A stretch of DNA of 43,232 nucleotides, from NCBI GenBank assembly GCA_964543525.1, contig CAZIYW010000035.1, positions 1 to 43,232 of the forward strand, in the 5' to 3' direction. Each line of letters opens with the position of its first letter. The first letter of the stretch is position 1. The notes under the pieces were generated by a model. That model saw only the letters and a program-made list of their open reading frames with translations, was not told the origin of the DNA and made no database searches. A program made the position numbers and the translations under genes. Below, in pieces: positions 8,746 to 17,979 of the stretch. Origin of the DNA: CBDVBE01 sp964543525. GTDB lineage: Bacteria > Fibrobacterota > Chitinivibrionia > Chitinivibrionales > JANQEN01.

Positions 8746-10629
8746 CTATTTCCTCTTTTTGGAACTCTTTTGTTTATACTGATCCACGAGTCGTTTTCCC
8801 TCTTCAGTTTCGGCGAAGAAGTAGCGCAGGACGCTCCCGACAATTGGTCCGGCTACCGTACCGCCGTGCCCGGCATTCTCGACAACGGCGGCGGCCGATA
8901 TGACCGGATTGTCAAGTGGCGCGCATGCGACAAAAAGACCGTGTGTCTTCTCCCCGTGCGGATTTTCCGCGCTGCCGCTTTTACCGCCGACAGGTATATC
9001 CGGGACACGTGCCCGCCTGCCGGTACCACCGGGCGCGGAAATAACATCCTCCATTGCAAGATGCAGAATCTTTTTCATATCCGGATCGAGATTCAGAGAA
9101 TATCGTACATGCGGCTCTTTCTGGTGGATTACAATACCGTCATAACTGCGCTCTTCCTTAAGGAGAAACGGGGTATATATAACGTCACCGTTACCCAGCC
9201 CGCCGCACATAAGCGCAAGCTGCAGCGGGGTGACCAGTTGTGTCTGCCCGATTGCAAGGTCCAGAACAAGCCCCCGGGTCCATTTCCAACCGCGTTTTTT
9301 AAACCGCTCATTATATGCCTCTTCGCCCGAGAGCCAGCCTTTTTTTTCACTGGGCAGATCAATGCCGGTATAATTACCTAGACCCACATTTTCAGCATAA
9401 TAATTGATAATCCTGTCACCGACACGCAAACCGAGTTGATAAAAATAGATATTACAGGATACTTTCAGCGCCTCACGGAGTTTCAGCCGCCCATGCCCCT
9501 TGGAATACCAGCAGTGGGCAATACGGTTGCCGAATTTAAATGAACCGGTACATGCCCGCTTCATATAGGCATTGGGGTTTATTTTGCCGCATCCCATACC
9601 GGCCAGGGCACTGACCAGCTTGAACGTCGATCCCGGCGGATAGGTACCGTTGGTCGCCCGGTTGTTCAGCGGCAGATTGGGGTCCATGGCTGCCTGTGCC
9701 CATGACTTTGAGCGCAGGGTCGCGGCCAGTGAGAATATATTGGGATCCACTGACGGGTTACTGTACATGGCAAGCACTTCACCATTCTGTGGGTTTATCG
9801 CCACAACCGCGCCTTTGCAGGTATCCGGAAAAGCTTCATACGCAACGTTCTGCAGGCGGGAGTCAATAGAGAGATATATGCTGTTACCCGGTATCGGATT
9901 CTTCCGCGGCATGTGTTCGATAGGCCCCAGACTTCTCCCGTAGGCATTAACCTCAATATACTCGAGACCGTCTTTACCGCGAAGAATAGATTCATACTGC
10001 TTTTCAATACCGGCCTGACCAATGTTGTCACCGTAACGATAACCCAGCCCCTTAAGCGAGTCAAATATCGCCTCTGGAATTTCACTCATGTACCCCAGGA
10101 CATGAAACGAGATCGGCCCGAGAGGATATTCCCGCCTGGGTTCGGTCTGAACAAGAATACCAGGCAGCTCCATGGAATGTTCTTCAATGATACTCACAAT
10201 GTCCATTGAAATATCCTCTTTCAGACGCGTGACATCAAACCGCCGGTACATTGCTTTCTTAATACGCTTTTCCAGCACCGTGCTGTCAAAGATAGGAAGT
10301 CCCTCTTTGTCCCGAATCTTTAATAAGTTAGCGACAATATCAACATTTTTTTTCATCTTGTACGGCAGGATACCGAGAGAGTAAGAGGGGCGGTTTCTCG
10401 CCAGCACCTCGCCGTTACGATCATAAATAATACCGCGCGGCGCTTTAAGGGTCTTCAGCTGCATCTGATTTTCTTTGGATAACCTGATATTCATCTCGGC
10501 CTGAATTACCTGCAGGTAAAAAATGCGGATAAGGAGAATAAAGAAAAAGAAGGTGACAATGCCGCTCAGCCGGAGACTTTTCCGCGTTCGTTCCTGAGGT
10601 TCATCCTGTAAATGGGCACTTTTCGGCAT
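8746..10629 (-). CDS. mrdA: Penicillin-binding protein 2 (elongasome transpeptidase)
   Basis: A class B PBP of 627 residues with one N-terminal membrane helix (about 22-42), a pedestal domain starting LKAPRGIIYDRNGEVLA, and a transpeptidase domain. Catalytic motifs are visible: PPGSTFKL (Ser-x-x-Lys), VSCN (Ser-x-Asn) and GGKSGSAEN, where Lys-Ser-Gly replaces the more common Lys-Thr-Gly. It cross-links side-wall peptidoglycan with RodA. It lies ten bases after mreD. The tail is basic (QYKQKSSKKRK). Confidence 0.95.
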   Translation of the reverse strand: MPKSAHLQDEPQERTRKSLRLSGIVTFFFFILLIRIFYLQVIQAEMNIRLSKENQMQLKTLKAPRGIIYDRNGEVLARNRPSYSLGILPYKMKKNVDIVANLLKIRDKEGLPIFDSTVLEKRIKKAMYRRFDVTRLKEDISMDIVSIIEEHSMELPGILVQTEPRREYPLGPISFHVLGYMSEIPEAIFDSLKGLGYRYGDNIGQAGIEKQYESILRGKDGLEYIEVNAYGRSLGPIEHMPRKNPIPGNSIYLSIDSRLQNVAYEAFPDTCKGAVVAINPQNGEVLAMYSNPSVDPNIFSLAATLRSKSWAQAAMDPNLPLNNRATNGTYPPGSTFKLVSALAGMGCGKINPNAYMKRACTGSFKFGNRIAHCWYSKGHGRLKLREALKVSCNIYFYQLGLRVGDRIINYYAENVGLGNYTGIDLPSEKKGWLSGEEAYNERFKKRGWKWTRGLVLDLAIGQTQLVTPLQLALMCGGLGNGDVIYTPFLLKEERSYDGIVIHQKEPHVRYSLNLDPDMKKILHLAMEDVISAPGGTGRRARVPDIPVGGKSGSAENPHGEKTHGLFVACAPLDNPVISAAAVVENAGHGGTVAGPIVGSVLRYFFAETEEGKRLVDQYKQKSSKKRK

Positions 10630-10639
10630 CGTCCCTGCC

Positions 10640-11137
10640 TCACCGTCTCAAATTCGGTAGAATAGTATTGTTCCAGAGGTGGATAAGAAATATGACAACG
10701 ATTGAATATATAGTTCTGGGAAGCGTATATAAGAGCAGTTCGGGAAAAATCCGCATAATGGAGGAGCCATGTTTTATCAGTTCCGTTCCTGCAAAGACTG
10801 CATCATGGATTAAAAAGGTCAGGGTAAGGATAACCACTTTCAGGACAGGGTCTGTCCGCATCACCTTTTCATTGAACAGGCCTATGAAGAATCCGATGAT
10901 TGTTTTTGCCAGTGCCTGTTGCCCCAAAAGGGTGGGGGAATAGAGATCGAGACCGAGACCTAGAAAGAAACCGATATATACCCCCGGTAGTACCCCATGG
11001 CGCAGGCACATGAAAAAGAGCACAATAACGGGCAAATCCGGTTGCACACCAAAGATCGCAATAACAGGAATAACGGTGGACTGTAGAATCACACCGACAA
11101 TGAAAGCGGCTGCCCATTTAATTGACGTTTCAATCAT
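10640..11137 (-). CDS. mreD: Rod shape-determining protein MreD
   Basis: A 165-residue, very hydrophobic protein with about five membrane segments. It contains the MreD-like stretch QPDLPVIVLFFMCLRHGVLPG, then GFFLGLGLDLYSPTLLGQ, and ends LWNNTILPNLRR. It overlaps the end of mreC by four bases, indicating coupled translation. MreD bridges MreC with PBP2/RodA in the inner membrane. Confidence 0.93.
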   Translation of the reverse strand: MIETSIKWAAAFIVGVILQSTVIPVIAIFGVQPDLPVIVLFFMCLRHGVLPGVYIGFFLGLGLDLYSPTLLGQQALAKTIIGFFIGLFNEKVMRTDPVLKVVILTLTFLIHDAVFAGTELIKHGSSIMRIFPELLLYTLPRTIYSIVVIFLIHLWNNTILPNLRR

Positions 11138-11967
11138 TGATTAAACTCTATTGAATCAAGTTCGGTACGGAATGATGACCATCGGGGATCAAGCTGCATG
11201 ACAAACACTTCCTCGATATGGGCAAAATCCGCACAGGGTTTTATTATAACGTCTTTGAACAGGGGGTCATCTTTATCACTTATTCTGTTGACGATACCGA
11301 CCAGAATCCCTTTGGGATAGATCCCGCCCAGTCCGGAAGTGACCACCGTATCACCGACCGTTACGTCAGTATGTTTGCGGTATTCAATGAAAAAGGTTTT
11401 ACTGTCCACAGTTTCAAGAATACCCACCTCATTATTCTTTTTAATCATGACACTGATACGCTCTGCCGGGTCCCGGATTAACTGTACCAGACTGATACCG
11501 GGCAGCACCTGTATGACCTTGCCGATTACCCCGTCTTTGTTAACAACCGGCATATAGAGTGAGACACCCTGTTTTTTCCCTGCGCTGATAACGATAGACC
11601 GGTATTTGTACGAGGGCTCACGCACAATGGTACGGGCGGGAATAAGGGTATAGGTAAATCGCTTATCAAAACCGAGCAATGACCGCAGGCGCTTATTTTC
11701 GGCTGCAGCTTCTTCAAGCATCGAGCAGCGGATACGGAGCGTCGTAACTTCTTCCTTTAATCGTTTGTTTTCCGCAAAGATATTCTTAATTCGCGTTGTT
11801 TGATGGAGGGTAAATTGAAAGGGATAAAACACGGTCAGCGTCAACATGCGGGCGATCTGCTGCTGTCGCACCGTATCGGCAGTGAGCATCCAGAGGCTGA
11901 GGAGCACAGTAAGAAGGAGCGATGAAACATTCCGGTGCCGGATTATAAACTGGATGATCCAATACAT
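11134..11967 (-). CDS. mreC: Rod shape-determining protein MreC
   Basis: The 277-residue product has an N-terminal membrane helix (about 12-32), a coiled coil (about 55-95, with LKEEVTTLRIRCSMLEEA and NKRLRSLLGF) and the two-lobed beta domain typical of MreC: VNKDGVIGKVIQV, LIRDPAERISVMIKKN, VVTSGLGGIYPKGILVG. MreC is a periplasmic scaffold that activates PBP2. The gene follows mreB by 36 bases. Confidence 0.95.
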   Translation of the reverse strand: MYWIIQFIIRHRNVSSLLLTVLLSLWMLTADTVRQQQIARMLTLTVFYPFQFTLHQTTRIKNIFAENKRLKEEVTTLRIRCSMLEEAAAENKRLRSLLGFDKRFTYTLIPARTIVREPSYKYRSIVISAGKKQGVSLYMPVVNKDGVIGKVIQVLPGISLVQLIRDPAERISVMIKKNNEVGILETVDSKTFFIEYRKHTDVTVGDTVVTSGLGGIYPKGILVGIVNRISDKDDPLFKDVIIKPCADFAHIEEVFVMQLDPRWSSFRTELDSIEFNQ

Positions 11968-12003
11968 AGGCGCAATCGTATCGTAAAAGAACGAAAAACA
12001 GGC

Positions 12004-13038
12004 CTATCTTCCCCGCCTGGAGCTGCTCATCAGGACAGGCCTGTATGTGTCAAGGTTTTCAATTATCTTCAGGGCACCGCGGGCAACACAGGTCAGCGGT
12101 TCATCAATCACATTTACCGGAAGGTTGGTTTCCTGGCGCAGCCGTTCGTCAAGACCACGCAGCTGGGATCCGCCGCCGGTCATGATAATTCCTTTGTCAA
12201 GTATGTCCGCCGAGAGCTCCGGCGGGGTCTGCTCAAGCGCCTGCTTGATAGCCTCCACAATGGTGGAAACCGGCTCGTTCAGGGCGTCGCGGATCTCGGT
12301 GGACGTTATCCGCAGGGTCTTGGGAATACCGGCAACCAGGTCCCGTCCCTTTACCTCCATCTCCAGCTCATCCTCGAGCGGGAATGCCGAGCCAATCTGA
12401 ATCTTTATCTGCTCGGCCGTACTTTCACCAACCAGGAGATTATAGGTTTTTTTCAGATAAGACACAATGGCATCATCCATCTCGTCGCCGGCAATGCGGA
12501 CCGACATGTCACAGACCATGCCGAACAGGGCGAGTACGGCAATTTCTGCAGTGCCGCCGCCGATATCGATAACCATATTTCCTGACGGTTCATTTACGGG
12601 AATACCCATCCCGATAGCGGATGCCATAGGCTCTGCCACCATGTAAACTTCACGTACCCCGGCGCTCTCTGCGGAATCGATTACGGCACGCTTCTCAACC
12701 TCGGTGATGCCGGAGGGGACACCGATGACCGCTCGCGGACGGAAAAACGACGGGTATTTCTGTACCTTTTTTATAAAGTATTTCAGCATCTGCTCAACCA
12801 GATCAAAGTCGGCAATCACCCCGTCCTTCATCGGCCGAATCGCTTCAATCTCCCCGGGGGTGCGGCCGAGCATACGTTTTGCCTCGGCGCCGATAGCCAG
12901 GACTTTCTTGGTGTTTTTGTCAAGGGCAACCACTGACGGCTCCTCAATAAGGAGTCCCCGCCCCTTTACATACACAAGCGTGTTTGCAGTTCCTAAATCG
13001 ATCCCTAAATCATTCGATAGAAATGGAAACAATCCCAT
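12004..13038 (-). CDS. mreB: Actin-like rod shape protein MreB
   Basis: MreB forms membrane-associated filaments that position the elongation machinery. The 344-residue product begins with the amphipathic MGLFPFLSNDLGIDLGTANT, where phosphate-1 is DLGTANT, followed by PRAVIGVPSGITEVEKRAV, the phosphate-2 motif IDIGGGTAEIAV and IMTGGGSQLRGLDE. The second ATG (13038) is preferred because purines lie directly against the first. Upstream AT-rich DNA contains TATAAT on the minus strand at 13175-13180, a possible promoter for mreBCD-mrdA-rodA with a leader of about 130 bases. Confidence 0.96.
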   Translation of the reverse strand: MGLFPFLSNDLGIDLGTANTLVYVKGRGLLIEEPSVVALDKNTKKVLAIGAEAKRMLGRTPGEIEAIRPMKDGVIADFDLVEQMLKYFIKKVQKYPSFFRPRAVIGVPSGITEVEKRAVIDSAESAGVREVYMVAEPMASAIGMGIPVNEPSGNMVIDIGGGTAEIAVLALFGMVCDMSVRIAGDEMDDAIVSYLKKTYNLLVGESTAEQIKIQIGSAFPLEDELEMEVKGRDLVAGIPKTLRITSTEIRDALNEPVSTIVEAIKQALEQTPPELSADILDKGIIMTGGGSQLRGLDERLRQETNLPVNVIDEPLTCVARGALKIIENLDTYRPVLMSSSRRGR

Positions 13039-13256
13039 GAGCATCTCTCATGTTAAATGTGATACGGTTACTATCCTGATACTGTGGTAACTAATTAATT
13101 ATTAAAGAAATATACTTTAATAAATGAAATAACAAAAAACTTTTTATATCAGGTGGAAACCTTTAATAAATGATATTATAGAAACTATTGAATGTCGATA
13201 AAAATCAATCGGTTATTTAATACATCACGATAAACGGCAGACGGGCCCGGCAACGG

Positions 13257-14696
13257 TTATTTCTCTGCCGGTTCAGTCGCAGAAGTGTCTTCACGTTCTA
13301 CCGCCGGTTCTTTTTCGGTTTGTCGGGGAGGTACGACTGTTATTTTTTCGGATGATATCGTTTCCATATCCTGTGCCGGTTTTGTTTCGAAGTCATCCGC
13401 CGTCGCGCCACCTTCACTATCCACCTCGTCCGCTTGAACCGTATCGGAAGAAGCGGAGACGTCGGCGCTCGCCGTGGTGTCGGGCACGATGGCCTCGGGC
13501 TGCGGGGCATCCTCTTCAGTACGCAGGCTATCGGTATCTTCAGGGATACCGGGTTCTCCCGCTGTCGTATCCTGCGCAGTGGTACCGGTGTCGCTGGTGT
13601 CAATTGAACCGGCGACGTCCGTCGACATTTCTTCCGTTGAAGAGATGGCTGGTTTGTCAATCACCGGTTTTGTCTCCGGCTCCTTCTTTTTTGTTTTAAG
13701 GAAAAAGGTAATGCCGGTAAGCCATTTGATTTCTGCATCGTCAACCAGCCGGGGAATAACGAAGGACGCATCAACTTGCAGCGGGTCAAGGTTGAATCCG
13801 ATACCGAAATTAAGTATCTCCGTGGGGAAGTTTATACGTTTTCCGATACGCAAAGCCAGCGGCGGTACCGGCCGCAGCTCGAAACCGAGTGGAAAAGAGA
13901 AACGTTCCTGTATATGCCGGGTAAAGGGATCGTCACGATCCCGCACGTTGCGGTAGACAATATCAAAGGCGACAGTGTAGGGCATGTCTTTAACGGAATG
14001 TGTCCAGGCCATCCCGAGGCGGCTGTTCATCGGCAGCCGCTCTCCGTCCCCCCATACACTTCCCGAATCGGCTCCGAGCATGGGAGTAGAGAAACCGACA
14101 TTCAACACCGAAAAACCGATATACAACCGATCCGGTATCGGATTCATCACCGCACCTGCACTGAATGAAATCGCATAGGCATATTCGTTGTAAATGCGAT
14201 CCTGCATGCCGTTGACACCCAGCGCAATACCGAGATTATCCAGAGCGCGGTAGCCTGCAGTAAGGGAAATATTGGTGAACTGCGCGGAAAACGGCGTGTC
14301 ATAGTAAGGGAGCCAGCCCCAGATATTCGTTTCGTAAATATTGTCAATCGACTCGTTGTGGAGACTCAGACCGAAAAAAAGATTTTTTATCTGTAAAGCG
14401 GTTTCCAGCTGGGTGTGCTTCAGGTCTGCGCGGGGATGGGTGCCGTACTCGGCCGCAAGATATGTCCGGTGCACCAGGAAGGGCAGCGCCGGATTGTATG
14501 AAGCAAACCCCTTACCGGCAAGCGCGGTACCGGAAAAACCCATCGCGATAAACCGCGGATTCACCGGCTCCTCAAGCAGATGAAAACCGGTATTGGCGGC
14601 ATCCCCGGTAATTCCCGCGGCAAAAACACTGCAGAAAAAACATGTTATACCGACAGGTAACAGAGCGAGTCTTGTATGTACTGATGGATATTGCAT
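13257..14696 (-). CDS. PorV/PorQ-like outer-membrane barrel with acidic C-terminal tail
   Basis: A 479-residue protein with a signal peptide ending near VFAAG. The barrel part has family hallmarks: an early GFSGTALAGKGFASYNPALP (an asparagine-proline plug segment), many alternating beta strands, and late LALRIGKRINF and LNFGIGFNLDPLQ strands. After residue 338 (KTKKK) comes a 141-residue disordered tail, rich in Thr, Ser, Glu, Asp and Pro, with no hydrophobic strands. PorV-type barrels help export or anchor type IX cargo in Bacteroidota, and related proteins occur across the FCB group. It is the last gene of the operon and the second of two such barrels. Confidence 0.7.
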   Translation of the reverse strand: MQYPSVHTRLALLPVGITCFFCSVFAAGITGDAANTGFHLLEEPVNPRFIAMGFSGTALAGKGFASYNPALPFLVHRTYLAAEYGTHPRADLKHTQLETALQIKNLFFGLSLHNESIDNIYETNIWGWLPYYDTPFSAQFTNISLTAGYRALDNLGIALGVNGMQDRIYNEYAYAISFSAGAVMNPIPDRLYIGFSVLNVGFSTPMLGADSGSVWGDGERLPMNSRLGMAWTHSVKDMPYTVAFDIVYRNVRDRDDPFTRHIQERFSFPLGFELRPVPPLALRIGKRINFPTEILNFGIGFNLDPLQVDASFVIPRLVDDAEIKWLTGITFFLKTKKKEPETKPVIDKPAISSTEEMSTDVAGSIDTSDTGTTAQDTTAGEPGIPEDTDSLRTEEDAPQPEAIVPDTTASADVSASSDTVQADEVDSEGGATADDFETKPAQDMETISSEKITVVPPRQTEKEPAVEREDTSATEPAEK

Positions 14697-14720
14697 AGAT
14701 AATCCAGACGATTTACGTAA

Positions 14721-15800
14721 TCAAAATTTCAGAACAAAGTCAAGCTGCTGATCCAATCCGGCCCAGACTTTATCATTGGATACTGCATAGTTAAGCTTTA
14801 TATCTTTTCCTTTCAGCGCTTTCGAGAGATCCACCAGAAACCCGAGACTTACCGCCAGAGAAAAATGGTCTTTAAATCTGTCACTATGGGCGAACAGATC
14901 CCGGTTAAGAATGATGTCGCGGATACCGGCCCGGATAAAAAGGAGCTCCCAGCGCTGCCACTCGAATCCGTTGTTTATCACCAGGTGTTTATGGGCAATG
15001 GGTTTAAAATTACCGTTGAAAAGGTAGCCCGCCAGATCACATGTCCAGATAAATGGTTTCTCAAGGAGACTACCGGTATATTCCTGGCCAAGCGTCAGGG
15101 TTGCCGGCAGTGTATCGTTCATGATAGCGCTCAATCCGCCGTACTGATCCTTAAATTCCCAGTCAAAACTTGCCAGAATGTTTTTCAGTACAAGACCGTA
15201 GGCAAGTTTTTTGTTCAACTCGTATCGTCCGGCGATATCGATACCGCCTATTTCAGTAATGGATGAATATTTAATATTCCCTTCGTCGGTAAAGTCGGTA
15301 GGCAAACTCTGGTGCAGGATAGAGATGTTGGCCCCAATCTGGATGTTCCGTTTGATAAGGTAGCTTAAGCCGATTTTAAACGAATAGGTTGAATAGGAGC
15401 AGTCATTGAGTGGGTACTCCTGTTCGTCAACAAGTTCGTCTATTTTCAGAATGCCGCGGTACAGTACCGATAACCCCATGCCGACGCGTGGAGGAATGGG
15501 AAATTCAAACGAGAGATAGCCCTCTGACCGTCCCAGCGGCCGATACCCCAGTCCCAGTGTAAGCACTTTCCTTCGCAGGGTTGCCAGTGCTGCGGGATTC
15601 CACCAGGAGCAGAGATAGTCCGGTGATGCTGTGTTGGCACCGCCGAGCGCAAAAGCGGTGGCGCCGACCGGTTCGCGGAGATGGGCACCTCCGTACCGGC
15701 CGAGCCCCTGCGCAGCCGTCAGAGTACACAGTATCAACCCTGCACAGGCCGTCAGACTAATTTTTTGCCACAATAACTTTGCCAAAAGAGCGCCGTCCAT
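14721..15800 (-). CDS. PorV/PorQ-like outer-membrane protein
   Basis: I chose the ATG at 15800, which gives MDGALLAKLLWQKISL and a signal peptide ending near LTAAQG; the longer frame from 15884 runs deep into the preceding gene. Features are GRYGGAHLREPVGATAFALGG, the ASPDYLCSWWNPAALATL plug-like segment, and repeated amphipathic strands up to a final aromatic residue (LDFVLKF), typical for outer-membrane insertion. The 359-residue product is the UPF0164/PorV-like type. Its start overlaps the propeller gene by 44 bases, so the two are translated from one message. Confidence 0.7.
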   Translation of the reverse strand: MDGALLAKLLWQKISLTACAGLILCTLTAAQGLGRYGGAHLREPVGATAFALGGANTASPDYLCSWWNPAALATLRRKVLTLGLGYRPLGRSEGYLSFEFPIPPRVGMGLSVLYRGILKIDELVDEQEYPLNDCSYSTYSFKIGLSYLIKRNIQIGANISILHQSLPTDFTDEGNIKYSSITEIGGIDIAGRYELNKKLAYGLVLKNILASFDWEFKDQYGGLSAIMNDTLPATLTLGQEYTGSLLEKPFIWTCDLAGYLFNGNFKPIAHKHLVINNGFEWQRWELLFIRAGIRDIILNRDLFAHSDRFKDHFSLAVSLGFLVDLSKALKGKDIKLNYAVSNDKVWAGLDQQLDFVLKF

Positions 15801-17334
15801 TTTCTGTTTTAATTCGGTAAAAGTAAACACCCGGCGGTACCGGTCTGCCGTTGCCGTTATCAACGGTGCCGTTCCAGCGGTCATACTTCGGTACCGTACT
15901 CCGTCCGCTGGTTCTGTCCTTTCCCGCTTCCCGCGATGCCTTATCGACTATCCGGACCACATGGTCCATGTTGTAATCAAATATATCAATGGTGACCTCA
16001 TCAGGTTTTTTCAGATTATAGGCAAAGACGGTTTCAGGATGATAGTTATTTATTATGCCCGGAATAGCATACGTCTTCTCGAGATCCGCTGCCAGAGGGA
16101 CATTCCGGTACTCGTAGGAGAAGGGAGTGTTCTGTTCCTCCGCAGCATGTTCGTTGTTTGAAAAAAGGAGTCCCTTGTCCGTGGCAACCTGGAAAAGGGT
16201 GTCGCTGCCGTCAACGGCATAGGCAACGTCCGCCAGGGTAATGTTGTCAATGCCAAACTCAGCCTGGACAGCGATAATCCTGTCGGAAAAGGTTACCTTT
16301 TCTCCGCCTGTCTGTACCCGTTCGGCATAGGGGATATCCATCGCCAGACCGGTATCGGGCAGGGTGTCTCTGTACAGCAGAATCTCATTTTCCTTCCCGT
16401 CAATAATATAGACGTACTCTTTTTCCCCCAGAGTCATTGCCTGAAACGAGATGCGATCCTGGGGAGTGGTGCCCGTCAGATTGATAAACCGGTGCCACCG
16501 GGCAGTGTGCGTATTGTACGTGTAGAAACAGGTATCAGTCTTCTGACTTGATTTTTCTTTGAAAAAAACGGTATACAGGATGGTAGTAGTGTCATTCAGT
16601 GCGCGAACGGCGAGGTCATAGTACTCGTCAACACCCAACAGAGAGTCATTGATCGGTGTCCAGGTAGTGTCGATCGGGTTGAATGACCAGAGCGCCTGTT
16701 CACAGGCAAGCCAGATACGATTATTGCCGGCGGCTACTGCCATAGCCCGTGCCGTCGAATCGGGAAACACAGAGAATTCGGTCGGCAGGTACGTATCAAA
16801 GGTATAGGAGACTTTGTTTCTTCCCGGATAAAACAGTGCAATGGCATTCTGCGGTGGTGTCAGTGAAATCAGTCCTCCGTCAAGACAGGCTGCCCAGTAG
16901 GATCCGCCATACCATACCGCATCATAACTCCAGAAAAACAGAGGTGTTTCCGAACCGAGGGAATCGAGAAATACATTCACCTTGTACGCCAGCGGAATGG
17001 TTTGTGACGTAGAAGGATACGTGAATAAAAACAGATCGTTGCTATAGTCTGTTTTCGGCTGCAGACACACCAGAGCAGTGCCGATTCCACAGGCAAGTGC
17101 AATCGCCTGCGGTCCCAGAAAACCCTTCCACTCGATTTTACCCCGGGTTATATCGTTGGTGTAGTTAAATCCTTTTGACGTTACCATGGCCAGGGCCCGG
17201 CCGTACCCGTCCAGCTCCAGGATATCGTTGCTGGTGAATTCACTGGTATAGGTGTACTGCGCTTCGCAGACTCCAAGCAGCCCCGCGAAAAGCAAAACCG
17301 GAAGGAAGCCATGGTGTCTAGTCCCGTGTGTCAA
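15757..17334 (-). CDS. Secreted surface protein with FlgD-Ig/type IX-like C-terminal domain
   Basis: The TTG start at 17334 is backed by AAGGAG nine bases away and overlaps the end of lolA. A signal peptide (FLPVLLFAGLLGVCEAQ) leads into about 400 residues of propeller-like beta repeats (RIWLACEQALWSFNP, EKEYVYIIDGKENEILLY, LADVAYAVDGSDTLFQV). The last 100 residues form a FlgD-like Ig domain (EVTIDIFDYNMDHVVRI, then WNGTVDNGNGRPVPPG and VYFYRIKTENG) ending in VIVAKN, the layout of type IX sorting domains. The two downstream genes encode PorV-like barrels. Cargo and ligand are unknown. Confidence 0.65.
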   Translation of the reverse strand: MTHGTRHHGFLPVLLFAGLLGVCEAQYTYTSEFTSNDILELDGYGRALAMVTSKGFNYTNDITRGKIEWKGFLGPQAIALACGIGTALVCLQPKTDYSNDLFLFTYPSTSQTIPLAYKVNVFLDSLGSETPLFFWSYDAVWYGGSYWAACLDGGLISLTPPQNAIALFYPGRNKVSYTFDTYLPTEFSVFPDSTARAMAVAAGNNRIWLACEQALWSFNPIDTTWTPINDSLLGVDEYYDLAVRALNDTTTILYTVFFKEKSSQKTDTCFYTYNTHTARWHRFINLTGTTPQDRISFQAMTLGEKEYVYIIDGKENEILLYRDTLPDTGLAMDIPYAERVQTGGEKVTFSDRIIAVQAEFGIDNITLADVAYAVDGSDTLFQVATDKGLLFSNNEHAAEEQNTPFSYEYRNVPLAADLEKTYAIPGIINNYHPETVFAYNLKKPDEVTIDIFDYNMDHVVRIVDKASREAGKDRTSGRSTVPKYDRWNGTVDNGNGRPVPPGVYFYRIKTENGRRSFGKVIVAKN

Positions 17335-17944
17335 TTACTTCCACTCCTTTCGGCGGGGTAAACGAAAAGGTGTTTTCCGGAAACCGGACACCGGTCTTTG
17401 TTCTTGAAAAAGTATAGGTGTTTATATTTCCTTTGCTGTCTACAGCGACAATTTTAGTAATTTCTGTCTTCTTTTTGTCAACATGCAGCGTAATGGCTGA
17501 GTACTCTTTCTGCTTGTCCCCTGCAGGATTTCTCCACTGGAATATTGTCTCTTTGGCATCGCCGCCTTTAACCGTAAAATCGTATGAGAGATAGGTTTTC
17601 ATCATCTGCGACGGGTGCATCGCCAGAGCAATATCAAGAAGATTCTTGATAATAACCTGCTCCGTCTTTTCGTTATATTGCCAGTAGGTATGACCGTCAC
17701 AGACCCACGTCCAGCTGCCCAGCTTCAGTCTGAATTTATCACCCGGCATGATTTGCAACAGACCGTCCTTCCGCTCCTTCTTCTCGCGTACTTTCCAGAA
17801 TATATCGAGGGTGAATGTCAGCTCCAGCGACGATTTCTCGCCATATTTCTTTTTCAGAGCGGCAATAAGGGCATTTTCCTGAGCCGGCACCGCGGCAGCC
17901 CATATAAAGCTTGCTATAATGAAATACCACAATACTTTTTTCAC
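17318..17944 (-). CDS. lolA: LolA-like outer-membrane lipoprotein carrier
   Basis: The 208-residue product has a signal peptide (MKKVLWYFIIASFIWAAAVPAQ) and the LolA half-barrel pattern: a LELTFTLDIFWKVREKKER strand pair, QIMPGDKFRLKLG, WVCDGHTYWQYNEKTEQV and late KGNINTYTFSRTKTG. LolA carries lipoproteins across the periplasm. The GTG start at 17944 has AGGAG before it. It follows ftsK by 35 bases, an arrangement seen in many bacteria. I assign the family by pattern; a paralogous role is possible. Confidence 0.8.
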   Translation of the reverse strand: MKKVLWYFIIASFIWAAAVPAQENALIAALKKKYGEKSSLELTFTLDIFWKVREKKERKDGLLQIMPGDKFRLKLGSWTWVCDGHTYWQYNEKTEQVIIKNLLDIALAMHPSQMMKTYLSYDFTVKGGDAKETIFQWRNPAGDKQKEYSAITLHVDKKKTEITKIVAVDSKGNINTYTFSRTKTGVRFPENTFSFTPPKGVEVIDTRD

Positions 17945-17979
17945 ACTATTCTCCTGATGATTTATGACAGGTTAACAGG

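Noticed and set aside
8647..9381. 244-codon plus-strand frame
   Set aside because: It lies antisense to rodA and mrdA catalytic coding, with no domain of its own.
11935..12585. 216-codon plus-strand frame
   Set aside because: Shadow of mreB.
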